Source: Arenicola marina
Lineage: Eukaryota > Annelida > Polychaeta > Arenicolidae
DNA length: 64,000 nt
Reading direction: 5' to 3'
Assembly (NCBI GenBank): GCA_964019135.1
Contig: OZ025257.1
Coordinates: 15,589,971-15,653,970 of the forward strand
Below the pieces are notes generated by a model. The model saw only the letters and a list, made by a program, of their open reading frames with translations. It was not told the DNA's origin and searched no databases. Of the stretch, positions 24,753 through 37,518 are shown in pieces; the first letter of the stretch is position 1, and the number at the start of each line of letters is the position of its first letter. Made by a program: the position numbers and the translations under genes.

Positions 24753-26794
24753 TGAGTATACACATGGTTCTGCGAAAGGGATGGATAAGAGCCAGATCCT
24801 ATTTGAACCCACCAGCTCTTTGACTATTACATCATCCATCCATCAAATTACATAATAGGTTTTTCTTCGCCGCACCCTCATCCCCGTCCGCCCCCTTCCA
24901 CCCCGCCTCTCAATTTTTAAGATGGCGTCAAGTGCCGCAGTGACACTCTATCCCCTGACGTCGTTACTGTACTATAAAGAGCGAAACTACGGAGTATCGT
25001 TTTTTTTATGAGAATGCCGAATCGGTTATTAGTTTCATCAATGAAGGCGATAATTTTTATATATATATCTTGCTATCCCACCAGCCAGCTCATGGGGGGG
25101 GGGGGGGGGGGGCACGTTGGTTATAAAAAACCTTAAGGTTAATCGATGTTTTTATATGACGTCTGTTCAGTTAAGTTTACCTGGCGGGCGGGCGGCCGTG
25201 TTACCTGCACGGTGGTACCACGAGTGTGGTATTACATCAATTGCATAGCCCACTAGCGCAATCAGGCACGGTACGGGTAGAGGAAGGAGAGGGGGGTGAG
25301 GAGGTGGAGGTGGCAGTCTGGAGAGACGGGGAAGCGGCGTGGGAGGTTAATCTCAGTGACGTCGTATAAGATGTACCACTTCGCTGCTTCCTTTTACACA
25401 AGTCTAGACACAGACAACTTATTGTGTGTACTTTGGCCCAGAATGTCGCAATCGCCCCTTCCTGAATGCTTTGATCTTCTTTAGCTGCGTTCGTGATGGA
25501 GCTAAAAACGTGTCCGATTCGGCGCCGCAAAATACTAGTAAGAATTGACGATATAATCCTGGATAAAGGACATGATAACAATAACCAGGCCACGGAACAC
25601 AAGTTACAACAGTTGTTACATGATTTTAATACTATAGACCAACATAAATGGCGTTTCAATGTGTAGTAGGCATATTTAATCACGGTACACTGTCTTTCAA
25701 CAGGTAGGTGTGTTTATAGCTGTCTCATCAGTGTTTAGAACATATGGCCAGAATATATGGCCCAAGTATTAAATTAAATCAGTTATAATGTTCTATATTT
25801 CTACATCATACCGCAAGTACGCGTATATAAGCCGACGTACGTATTATGTAAATCGGTGGCCGAGGAGACACGCGACGGGTGGAGCGCCATACTATATGAT
25901 TACGAAGGCGCTCTCGTGCCGCCGGAGTCACCGGGTGCAGTATGGATGGATCCACCAGGCTGCGAGATGGGGGGTGTTGGGCGGAGGGTGGTGGAGGGGG
26001 TGGAGTTACGGAAAGGAGGGCAACCAGCCGCCCGCGACCAGGAACCTGTTGCATCGCCCCACTTATCCCGGTCTGGCTGCTGGTTTTGACGGCTGCTGGA
26101 TGGAGCCACACAGGACGCCGTGCCCTTGTTTTGTCTACCTGTCGGAGTCCCTCCCTGAGACGGACAGATCAAAGAGTCATCGGCCGCCTCGAGTTCGACC
26201 TCCCAGGTAACGGTCGCGGCGTCGCCCCAAACCAATATATCACGTTCTTTTGGCACAATTTTTTCCCCTTTATTTTCCTTCCTTTTTTTTGTTTGCAGTT
26301 GCAGTAGAGAAGAACGAAAAAGAAAAGGTTCATCTTTCTCGGCTTATCTTGTTAATCACACTGCAAACAGACAGCAAACGTGTCATGATAATCACTCACT
26401 TTGATGGAATCAGTCTGTTTGCAGTTGATATCTAGTATCAAAGCAGGCTGTACACTTTGAAGTAATTGGTTTAATAGGGAGGCGCCGCCTCGACGATATC
26501 ACGGGGTAACACTGACAAAAAAAAGCCAGACAAGAGTTCACGTGGTGCATTCTAGTCCGATTTGCACTGAAAACGAAAACAATTCCAACGACCACACACG
26601 TTCTTGAAATATCTGTATTTACGAGTAAAGTTATGATGAGGTAAAGCATGGATTATACTATCACAATTTCTTGGTTTTATGCGTTACAATACAATTATAT
26701 TTACATTATTTACGTAAAGTGTTTAGTGTTGACACTACAGTTATTTAGTATCATATCATGTACATGAAGATTTGCGTATTTCGGTCGTTCTTCC

Positions 26795-27425
26795 ACTACG
26801 GGGTCTGATCGAAACCTTACGAGACAGCGGTACTTATGCCCTACGTCAGTGCTTCAGCATCAACGGCCTGTATACATGACCTTCCGGTGGTTGCTTTCTC
26901 TCGCTTCACGCAAATCGGCTAAAGCCGGGCTCGAACGCACAACTAACCGCTGACTGTAATGCGTATATCGGAATTTACAACCATCAGAGTAGGTTTATAT
27001 CATATGAGCGCTTAGACAGTTGATACACCAGAATGCGATTGTTTCAGTGTCAGATGAGCTAATGTCGTTTCCATGTCGTATGGCGTAATCATCCTGACTC
27101 GCATGTGTGCGCGTGGGATCTATGGTTACGTAAAACGCTCCTTATATGGACTTAGCAGGAGAGGACAATCGTGCTCCATTTGTAAACACCGACGATTCGC
27201 CTCAAAATGAAACGCTTCCAACGGACCACATGCATTATGGAGCGATATACGTCTTATCTTTAACTATATTATGATTTTATATTTAGGAATGCCTGGACTA
27301 AAGCAAACCAAAAATAGTTTCACACCCACTCGATTCTTCACGCACAAATCGCGCAACCCGCCGGTTCCCAGCACTCAAACGTTGACGACAATTGGTGCGC
27401 ATCACGCAGCTGGAGCAAGGTACCA
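26795..27425 (-). mobile_element. copy F, reverse-strand partial copy broken by the 45-bp minisatellite
   Basis: The reverse complement matches the inner and 3' parts of copy E (GACGTAGRGCATAAGTA, CGTAACCATAGATCC, ATAATGCATGTGGTCCGTT) up to the CAGCTGC-AGCAAGGTACCA point. There the 45-bp tandem array starts, and the expected remaining ~100 bp to the element end is missing on the far side. Confidence 0.78.
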
Positions 27426-28385
27426 AGCTAAGCAACAATGACATCAGCGCCCATTGGGACACTGCAGACATGCTAAGCTCCACTGATGTCAGCGCCCAGA
27501 GGGACACTAAAGACATGCTGGGCACCAATGACGTCAGCGCCCATGGGGACACTGAAGATATGCTAAGCACCAATAACGTTAGCGCCCAGGAGGACATGCT
27601 AAGCACCAATGACGTCAGCGTCCATGGGGACACTGCAGACATTCTAAGCACCAATGACGTCAGCGCCCATGGGGACACTGCAGACATGCTATGCACCAAT
27701 GACGTCAGCGCTCATGGGGACACTGCAGACATTCTAAGCACCAATGACGTCAGCGCCCATGGGGACACTGCAGACATGCTAAGCACCAATGATGTCAGCG
27801 CACATGGGGACACTGCAGACATGCTAAGCACCAATGACGTCAGCGCCCAGAGGGTCACAGAAGGCATGATAAGCACCAATGACGTCAGCGTCAATGGGAA
27901 CACTGAAAACATGCTAAGCACAAATGACGTCAGCGCCTATGTGGTCATTGCAGACCTGTTAAGCACCAATGACTTCAGCGCCCATGGGGACACTGCACAC
28001 ATGTTAAGCGCCAATGACATCAGCGCCCAGAGGGTCACAGAAGGCATGATAAGCACCAATAACGTCAGCGTCAATGGGAACACTGAAAACATGCTAAGCA
28101 CAAATGACGTCAGCGCCTATGTGGTCATTGCAGACCTGTTAAGCACCAATGACTATAGCGCCCATGGGGACACTGCACACATGTTAAGCGCCAATGACAT
28201 CAGCGCCCATGGGGACACGGATGACATGCTAAGCACCAATGACGTCAGCGCCCATGGGGGCACTGCAGACATGCTAAGCACTAATGACGTCAGCGCCCAT
28301 GGGGACACTGCGAACATGCCAAGCACCAATGACGTCAGCGCCCATGGGGACACTAACGACACGCTATGCACCAATGACGTCAGTG
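27425..28385 (+). repeat. 45-bp minisatellite, about 21 copies, rich in TGACGTCA
   Basis: The unit has the form AAGCACCAATGACGTCAGCG plus CCCATGGGGACACTGCAGACATGCT. About a dozen copies keep a perfect TGACGTCA palindrome; others differ by one base. A four-unit (180-bp) block beginning AGGGTCACAGAAGGC occurs twice (27850 and 28030), so there is higher-order structure. Because 45 is divisible by 3, a 349-residue open frame (27392-28441) of 15-residue repeats runs through it, with open frames on the other strand too. This is a property of the repeat, and I do not call it a gene. Confidence 0.92.
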
Positions 28386-28440
28386 ACCTCTCCGTAAGCG
28401 GGCTGTCCAGACATTATCTTCTTGAGACAAGAGTGTTCTA

Positions 28441-31400
28441 AATCAAGGCACATGGCGTTTGAAGGAGCTCAATTCTCTGCGAGACCACGATTGTCAAGAC
28501 TCGAAATACATGTCAATGTTGTTTTTCAGGCTCTGGGGCACATGATGGCTAAACTGGGCCAAGACACCTGCTGGGACAATGACATGGGCTTTGCTAGAGC
28601 ATCTCCCAGAGGCCTATACCATGGCGAGAACCCACGACCTGTTGAACTGCAGCTCAACGTGCTTTTACTACAACTGATCTAGTTGGGAAATGCCCATTTT
28701 ATCGTGTAAGAAATGAAAATGAAAGCTTATATCTTCAAGATGACATGTTATGGTATAACACATGATCCCCTTTGTGACAAAAAAGCCAATGTTGTGCACA
28801 CGTACGTGGGAATAAACGGGTGAATACACCGGCAGGCCTGAATGAGAAAAAAATGGGGATGTTAATATGAACCCACACGGTAGGCCTATTAACTGATGAA
28901 GGACGAAAAACGGTGTATTGAAAGACAGTCAACAGGACACAGCTTACAATACAAACTTTATTTCACTGGGTGACTGATCTCACAATCTCAAATATAGATT
29001 GAGCGCAGACAGATAAAGGAAGTTAAGTAAACACATCAACGTACTCAGTAACGGGAAAATGCATAGAATAGAAGAGAAAATATGTGTTGTCTTCCAACGA
29101 GACGTTTGCTGTATATGCTCCAATGTAATAGAATGTAAGATATATTTACATAAGCAGTAAACACAACACACGTTCTTTCGTTGAAGATACACGCGAGAAC
29201 GTGTCAAAATACCAACGAGATCTGTGTCAACTGGAATGAACGACACAAGTTTTAATTAAAGCTACTCCTACAACATGTAATTGCATCAAGTGACCTATAC
29301 CCAATGTAAAGATACTGGGCTACATCAAACTGAAACCGACGTACGACCAATAGTTATTATATTTAATCCACAAGATGAAAGAGTCTGTGATAAACTACAA
29401 CAGTATCAGATTGCAGAAAGCAGTTAACACTTAACAAATGTAGACTAGAATACCTACGCTTAACTTGAATGAATACTCCTTTCACTCACTTCTTGTAAGC
29501 TACACTGTAACAATTTATTATTTCAAGTGGATATAGGGTGTAACAATTGCTGTTTTAGCATTGCATTTCATTGCTGATTATTGACAAGAATTATTTAAAA
29601 GCTAAGACTTATGGCCAACCCATGTTGGTTGAGTTTGTTTGTTGAGCCATTTTTAAAATGATTAGAGAGAGGGAAAGAATTGCAAGAGGGCACGTTTAAA
29701 GCCTTAGATAGCCACACACACACACGGCCTTCAGCACACCACCTTCAGTTCCACGCTCGTCCGTAACGCCATGGTTACATATTTTGATCAGAAAACCATG
29801 TCGCTGCATAATGCCAGCAGCGTCAAAAGATCGTCTCAGCTAATATATAAGGTTTTGTTCAACAAACAATACATTAAAGATAAATGCGCAACAGTTTAAA
29901 GCAGATAGGTTTGCCAGAAGCAAGTTTGCCATTTGCTTCTTTAATGACTACTTATGTAATTATATATACATATAAATACGCGTGCGCCCAAAGAGTAAAC
30001 TTACAGCACTACAGTGCACTGGTCCACGGGACGACACGTCATCTAAGCACGCAACGATTGGGAAATACGCGTTATCTCATGTCTGTAGATGGCAAGTTAT
30101 TAAGGAACCCATCTTTGATTTTTTCACGGCATAAAAATGTGAGCAAGTGAGCAATTAATATCTTTCTTTGCGATTGTGTTTCAGCTGTAACTTTGACATT
30201 CTGTGAATTTTCAAGCAAGCGTCAAATATATATATCTTTATACAAAATCGCCAGACCGCGATAAACTGGCCTTCCTATAACCACAAGTCTATGAGTCACA
30301 GGACCCTTCAACATTATATCTATCTCTTTCAGATATACTTACAGATTGATTCGAGAAAGAAGACATGAAACCTAAATACGCTACAGACCAATATCACTGG
30401 ACAACACACTAGGTCTTTTTTCAAGTTCTGACACCAACCGACGATGTCCTTACTCTAGAATAACGCGACGTGCAAGGGACTCTAATTCACTATTTGTTTT
30501 TGTTTTTTTTAAATTTTAAACCATATGTAACACAGCAACAAAAGCCCCAGGCGATTTCGACGGTTCTGGCAACGATAATAGTTTTTAATCGTGCAACACG
30601 AGAATATGGTGATGCAACTTCAATTCTAACCATGTTGTCAGGTCGACCGGTGCTTTTTGGTGAAGTTGTCGCGGTAGAAGCACACATAACACAGTGGCTT
30701 TTGAAAGAATTGATGGAAAGCGGACCAAGTCATTAAGACCTAAAAACTAGACCCAGCTTTCGCCACAATCTCTTTTCGTGAAACGAACGATACCAATCCA
30801 AAAATGCCATCCTTTTGAAGCTCATAACTCAGGATGTCCTTGGAATAAGTTACAACTGGGTGCAACAGACAATCTGATACGAGAACCATTCGCTAAAACT
30901 AAATGTTTCCATTATGATAATACTCCAACTCTTAGAAACAAGTTTTTTTGTCGGAAAATACCCGAATCGTTGCGAAATATAGCTATATAGACAATTTAAA
31001 TAATCCAAATATAAATACTGACATGAAAACGACATGTTTATCTGCTCTTCAGCCGAAAAAGTTCAAAGTTGAAAGCAAATCTATAATATCGATACACTAT
31101 CGTAACGTATAAGACAAGTACAGATGATGGCCAAATAAGTCTGAAACAATTGGAAGTTTTCAGTTTTCAAGACACAAATGAACGTGCCACAAATGCTAAA
31201 CACATCATAAATTATCACATAAATAAAAAATACTGCGAAAAGACATTATATTTTTTAAAAAAATCATAATACCATGAAAAATGATATTTATACATACATG
31301 TATAATTATTCTATATTTATTATAATAAATGTAAACTAATCCTACCTTTATACAGGCTCAGCCCGTTAGAAATGAAATTGGTGTCATCCATCTTTTTTTT

Positions 31401-33540
31401 CACGGAAGTATCTTTATACCATAACTCAAGGTGAAAGTATCCATAATGAAACCATATGTGGCGCGCAAATCACACTAGAAGCAAATTATTTATAAGTCCC
31501 CTCTAACCTCAACGCAAAAGCCCAACCGTGTACTCTTTTTATAGACAGCAATAATGCCCTTCTCTAAATCAAACATACCGATGTGTCAACAAACACTTAA
31601 CTCGTATCCTGTTATCTTTATCCTGCGATCACACAGACATGGTCACAGCGGGGCGCGAACCACCGATCCACGTGCCGTTAGGCCCTCATGTGACCAGAGC
31701 AATCAAGGCGAGCGCTCTAACCCACTGCGCTATCGAGGCGGCCCCCGAGCAAGGAGAGTGTGATGCGGGGGTGGAGCAAGGACAAGGAGTCGTTGACCTC
31801 CCACCGATCCTATCACCACTCGCCTTTAGAAATAGAAGACGCCATACGTACGTTTATTAAAGATAGCAGCCGAGCTAGGCTTACCGGAACAGACATTTAA
31901 CCATAATGATAAAAGAATTCGATATATTCTATATATGGGTATATATGTACGCGTGCGGAAGACTGTCATAACTGACATAATAGTGCCCATTTTAAGAACT
32001 TCTCAACTTCCAGTTCCCAATTTTCATAATTTGCTTAAAACCTCTTATAACACACATTTAGATATATACCTTTGGTCATGGATGTCCCATGCATAATTCC
32101 GTGTAGGTTTATTCGACGAGAATTACCCAGAGAACGTTAGACAATTTTATACTGTACAAACAGTCAAAGCCAGAAGAGCGGTCACATGTGTATCTGTCTG
32201 TACACAATGTCAAACCCCGCTGAAGTGCACGCATAACTATAGCACTGACGAGACAATCAACATGCAGCATCGTCACGACAAACGTACGTCTCTCCCTGAT
32301 CCCGTCAACATAAGAGCGAGCCATTCCCGCATTTACCCTACGGTGGCGTCCCCAAGCGGTTGGTCTGGAAGTTATATTGTGACTTCTGGACAAGCACGCT
32401 TAACCGAGCAAGTTATGTCACTTTGAGGGGATCATGCAAGTAGAGCACAGGGTTTAATTAAAGTGTCACTCATATACCGATACAAAATATTGGACTTTAT
32501 ATAAAATATGTATCATACGTTACATAGCACAGGATTATGCATTGATACAGGTTACAGCCGCTTGTGTTCATAGAGAGGCGAAAGCGTTGATACACACCGC
32601 CACGATTTCGGTTTCCCATTGGTTAACCACATTACATCGATTCGTAGTTTATTGGCTTAGACACTGCTTAGCAGTTGTCGTAAATATCATGCCTAACCTT
32701 TGAAGAAGACTTGGCTAAGACGCAGAGGTAGCGGCTTGGTGAGGTAAACTACAATCAGTCTGCATAAAATATCTTCTTGGGGAGAAAAGTCGTTAATTTC
32801 TGTGTTAGTAGTTGGACTGTTACATAATAATAATTACAATTGTTAGTGTAAATACACCATTCTTCGTGTAATACGGGTGTCGAGTATTATAACAATCGCG
32901 TATACATACATTGTGGTCAGGCCGATTTTGACTGGTAAGATCGTAATCCGCATTACGATATATATATAGGACAAGACTATTTGCCTAACAATAATTAACA
33001 AGTATTGATAGCGATAGTTTTCTTTGACAGCCTGCATGACATATTAGAATGTTTACGAGGCGATTTGGATTTTGGCATGTTGCAGATACATGCAACAAAA
33101 TGTAGAACACTCATCTTTCTTTGCGACTGTGCCGGGTCGCTTCCGGTCGCTTATACCATTGGGAAGTACCGAGGTTATAACACGGTTGTAATACCCAAAC
33201 CCATATTGCCTGCAGGCATTCTCGGAATTTCTTTGATTTGCTCAAGAGTTTTGATGATATGGCTCCTTAATTATGCGAGGCTACTGACTCATGTTCACGA
33301 TGAGGTACGAGCATCAAGATATCCTTGACTTTGGCTTCTAGGACATACGGCGCACGGCCATAACCATCATATAACATCCCATCTCTTCAGTACACGAAAC
33401 AAGGTGAGTTTGCAAGGTTATATAATGAGGGTTGCTAACGAGGGCGATGACGTCACAATCGACACGCACATCACGGCGGTCAGAGCAAGATACGTTATAC
33501 CCACTCCTCCCTCACCCCTCCCCCCTCCCCCCCACCCGCG
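28441..33540. other. 5 kb of AT-rich intergenic DNA
   Basis: Nothing beyond the SINE fragment at 31614 and a short CA run at 29717. The 3' UTR of the DUF1295 gene should occupy part of the upper end; no confident polyadenylation signal was assigned. Confidence 0.5.
31614..31747 (-). mobile_element. SINE fragment of the same family
   Basis: Tail-less reverse copy: the tRNA-like head and the region to ATCTTTATCCTGCG are kept, with GGCGCGAACCACC in place of the usual B box. No clear target duplication. Confidence 0.8.
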
Positions 33541-36500
33541 CTATACATTAGCCGGGATGGGGTGGACAGGGGTGGGGCTGGGGGTCGGGGTGCTGGTAGA
33601 CGGCGCAGTGATCTGGCGTCGCTCGTTCTCCCGCTCGGTGTCCCCCTCCAGATTGTTGTAGAGCGGGAACTCGCAGCAGAAGAGGCACTTGAGGAACTCG
33701 GGCATGTAGCCGAAGCAGATCGGAGGCATCGGAATTAACACGCTGGTCCTCTTCTTGTACAGCTTGTAGTCATCAATGCTGCACAGAGAGAGAGAGACAC
33801 ACACACACAGTGATGATGAATAATTAGAATCCTCATGGGTGTGCAATAGTATTTCCTCGCGTGTACATGACGCGGTAGATCCGCCATAATGTGGGATATA
33901 ATTCGTGATGTATCTATTTTATGTATATACGTTTTCTCTTCATTGTTCTTGCTATTGGGGCCGTAGAATAAACTAAATGTACTCCTTTACTTGAACCGGT
34001 ACAGATACAGGTTGGTGCATGTGTACGCCCAAGTTATCTTTGTCATTTTTATCACGAGCCCTAACTTAAAACCAATCATTCGCATACCTTTCAGCTTAAG
34101 TCATTACCTTCACGAAGACGTGTTTGACAACGTACAGAACGTAACAAGGACAAAGTATACTTGTATCAACTGATCACAATAAGAATTTAAGCTACTGTAA
34201 ATATAATCTAGTATATGTAAGTCTGAAAATGTAAAAGTTAGAAGAAACCATACAATGTCTCCGGTCAAACCCTACTCATCGCGAGGAATGATATACAACC
34301 TTCAGCGTAAACAAATATACGGACATATGAGGCTCTAGCCTATATGGCAGCCGGTGGGCTACTACTCAAACACAGAACCTTTACAGGCCTAGTATAACGC
34401 GCGACCCACCCAACCACGGAGTGACCACCGAGAGTAGAGCATTTAGGCGCGGTGAACAGATATGGGTGGGAAGGATAATGCATTGTGGTTGGTTGTTTAT
34501 TCAGGACGCTTTAACGACTTTTGGTCATATGGCGTCAATAAGAGAAGCAAGGGAGAGTGAAGCCATGTCCTCGAGAGTAACCCCCTACTCTTTGCGAAGA
34601 AGGACATGGGATCTCTATTCTGCGACCACACAGACACATGGCCACAGCGGGGCTCGAACCACCGATCCACGTGCTGTTAGGTTCTCAGGTGGCATTCTTC
34701 TTTGTATATTATTTGTTGTATTTGCTCCTATCATTCAGAAGTCCGCCCATCGTCAATGTAATTATCCTTACTGAGGCCCTCATGAAAGCGACGGCGCAGG
34801 TCTTAATGGGGGTCTCCTGATCAAGTCTGAACTGAACTGTTGTAAATGTACAATTTACTGTAAGTTTTTTACCTTACCAACACAGCATGTGTTATTAATG
34901 TAATTATTGATCTAATAAATGACACTGATTCGGATACTGATTGTGATTCAGAGCACTCAAGGCGAGCGCTCTAACCCACTAAGCTATTGGGCCGGCCCCC
35001 TAGTGCATTGTGGGACAGTGGAGGGCGGGTATCTGCGACCTACTTCCTGTAGCGGGCGTCTGCCTTGCGCTCCAGCATGGGGATCCCGCTGAGGAAGAGG
35101 AGGATGACCATGGTGAAGACAGGACTGAGGACGCCTATCCACTGCGGTCCCGTCACGGTGCTTGTACTCATGATGAACACCCCCCACCAGACCAACATCT
35201 CGCCGAAGTAGTTCGGGTGCCGCGACAACTTCCACAAACCTACAGAGCAGAAAGGAAAAAAAGACGGTTCATTCGCGACGTGGTTTGATGCCATAAATAT
35301 ACATTGATCCATTTATTGGTAGTACATGTATCTCACAATAGTTCATTTCTACAATGAAACACATGTATTTATGTTTATGTGACAATGCCCTATGAGGACA
35401 TATGTAATATGCGGATCAGTATCAAGAGACTTTTAGTTGGCAACATGAAGTTTCCACAGCTGCACATCGCAGACACGCAGACGGTAGTCACTATTAATGT
35501 TACAAACACAGTTGATAAAATACCTAATTAAGCTTCAAGACACGATGTTGCCATTGTAAGTGAAATGGAGGTACATGTAATTTGCATTGTACATGCTACC
35601 TTTTACATGGTGTGCATGTTAATTTACGAGTTTAACTTTTCAACGGAGAGTAGTACACTAATACTTAATAGATAGTTTATTGGTAACTTCACGCACCAGG
35701 CCAGTACACTAATGAAGGGCCGCGAACGCCTTACCGAATGTGCACCATCGGCCTCGACCTTCTGGGTTGTCCTTCCAGTAGAACTTCTGCATGTCGGCGA
35801 ATGTTTCGCATGTGAATCCCAGACAGAACACGACTGCCCCGGCGATGTCTTGAGGGGTGAACACGTTGGCGTCTGGCTTGTCGGCACTGGTCGGCGCGTT
35901 GATGAAGACGACGGGTAGACTGACGGTGAACACCCACACCGCCTGCAACAGAGAGGATAGACGATTCCACACATGTTGCATCTGACATCTTGTACCCATC
36001 ACAATGCCAAGCTTCAATAGACCGATCCAGGCTCGGCGATAAGCCCCGCCCACTGACGACACCATCACAATGCCAAGCTTCAATAGAGCGATCCAGGCTC
36101 GGCGATAAGCCCCGCCCACTGACGACACCATCACAATGCCAAGCTTCAATAGACCGATCCAGGCTCGGCGATAAGCCCCGCCCACTGACGACACCATCAC
36201 AATGCCAAGCTTCAATAGAGCGATCCAGGCTCGGCGATAAGCCCCGCCCACTGACGACACCATCACAATGCCAAGCTTCAATAGACCGATCCAGGCTCGG
36301 CGATAAGCCCCGCCCACTGACGACACCATCACAATGCCAAGCTTCAATAGACCGATCCAGGCTCGGCGATAAGCCCCGCCCACTGACGACACCATCACAA
36401 TGCCAAGCTTCAATAGAGCGATCCAGGCTCGGCGATAAGCCCCGCCCACTGACGACACCTCGGTCATCGCATGCATAGGAGTATCATTGCGTCGCGTGTG

Positions 36501-37518
36501 ACGTCATCGGATGATTGACAGCTTGGATCGGTCTATTGGCGAGGAGCACCGCATCGAGCGCTTACCCGTGGATCCGGTGATCCTGCACAAACATGTACAT
36601 AACATGCACCAACATTAAACAAACGACGGATATGATAAGGTTTTGGTTAATAAGCTAGCTGTCCCCTGTAACAAGTGTTTCATGGCCAATCTGCAACCTA
36701 GAGAGGAAACGATTTTTTTTTTTTATTTGAACATCATTTATTTAACGAGGTTCCCCTGAAAGAGATTGCCATCGCGCATGGTCACGTCAAAGAGCAGAGA
36801 AAACCAATTATACGATTGCAGTGAGTGCTCCAGACCAAGCAAGTCTAGGCTAATATTACCAAATAAGAAATGGTGAAAATATTTGTATTGGATATCATTA
36901 CCTGAAAAGTCCAGAAAATTGCAAATTTGCCGCAATCATTGCGTCGGCCATCAAACCGGTCATCGGTGCCAGTCCTGAGGATGCGGTAGAGTAGATAGGC
37001 CGAGAGACGCACTCCCCAGCCACAGATAAATGCCGTTACCATGATCTGCCGTTTAAGGTAGGTCTGTGGGGCACAAGCACAACATGTAACTAATGTATTC
37101 ATCGCATAAATTAAAAACAATTTGATACATATTGTTAGTCTGCAGGTACAAGCATTTTTTTCTGTGGTTATTTTGATATTTCTCTTGGTATTACTGACCA
37201 CAACTTTTTTCAACATGAAAATTTAGATTGACCAACGCTACCTCAGTATTGGTACATGCATCACAAAATCTCATTGTTATCAAAATGTTGGAATCATGCA
37301 GTCGTCATGATGCAGTATGGATTCAAGCATAAGTCTTCAAGAATAGTTACCTCCGATAAACACAGCGTCATAATGGCGATCAAGGTGAAGTTCAGGCCAC
37401 CAGCAAGATCAGTAACTTTATCAAACTTTAAACTACAAGCAATGATAAAAAATATAAACTGCACAGCCACAGTGACTACGGCAACAACTGCCAAGTGATT
37501 TTCATCCCACAGAAACAT
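33541..37518 (-). CDS. DUF1295 / 3-oxo-5-alpha-steroid 4-dehydrogenase-like membrane protein
   Basis: Five coding exons, all with GT-AG boundaries and consistent phases: 37518-37351, 37063-36902, 35942-35735, 35239-35044, 33778-33541. They give 323 residues, typical of the family. Hydrophobic segments lie near residues 8-27, 40-54, 62-82, 111-125, 142-158 and 201-232, so it is a multi-pass protein, probably in the ER membrane. The family signature SRHPNYFGE is at 185-193, the conserved C-terminal region of steroid 5-alpha-reductase/ICMT-like enzymes thought to contact NADPH. Other family landmarks are RFDGRR (~92-97), FWTFQAVWVFTVSLPV across the exon 2/3 junction, and RTSVLIPMPP followed by EFPLYNN near the C terminus. 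The last ~25 residues are Pro/Thr/Ser-rich. The start ATG at 37518 directly precedes the first membrane segment. Family assignment is firm; the substrate is not known. Confidence 0.88.
34489..35003 (-). mobile_element. second copy of the same SINE, interrupted by ~259 bp
   Basis: This is the reverse-strand copy of the SINE at 58683, flanked by the perfect direct repeat TGCATTGTGG (34479-34488 and 35004-35013). Between its A and B box regions sits about 259 bp of other sequence (34692-34950) ending in AATAAATGACACTGATTCGG and a diverged GATTC repeat, the look of a LINE 3' end. The nested insert is therefore younger than the SINE. It lies in the DUF1295 gene intron, 31 bp from the exon end at 35044. 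Confidence 0.85.
35994..36462. repeat. 66-bp array, seven near-identical copies, in a DUF1295 gene intron
   Basis: The unit starts at 36001, 36067, 36133, 36199, 36265, 36331 and 36397 with CACAATGCCAAGCTTCAATA. The copies appear identical except one C/G site (GACCGATC or GAGCGATC) in the order C, G, C, G, C, C, G. The near-perfect identity implies recent expansion or homogenisation. The array ends ~50 bp from the splice acceptor of the exon at 35942 and does not include it. Open frames of 162 and 255 codons across it are artefacts of a stop-free unit divisible by 3. Confidence 0.95.

Larger units (their letters stand above)
22991..26794. other. intergenic, MITEs and homopolymers only
   Basis: It holds the two CAGGGGCGGATCC elements, a G20-class run at 25096 and GC-rich stretches near 25240-25350 and 25850-26220. 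Open frames there (148 and 140 codons) have no recognisable domain and overlap on both strands. Confidence 0.5.

Noticed and set aside
25237-25683. 148-codon minus-strand frame as a gene
   Set aside because: No domain, a Ser/Thr-rich low-complexity end, and no supporting exon structure.
27392-28441. 349-codon frame of 15-residue repeats as a real repetitive protein
   Set aside because: The 45-bp unit is stop-free and divisible by 3, frames are open on both strands, there is no signal peptide or flanking coding exon, and the array interrupts a transposon copy.
35709-36478. Open frames of 162 and 255 codons across the 66-bp array
   Set aside because: The stop-free unit divisible by 3 explains both. 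One frame merely includes the real DUF1295 exon at 35735-35942.
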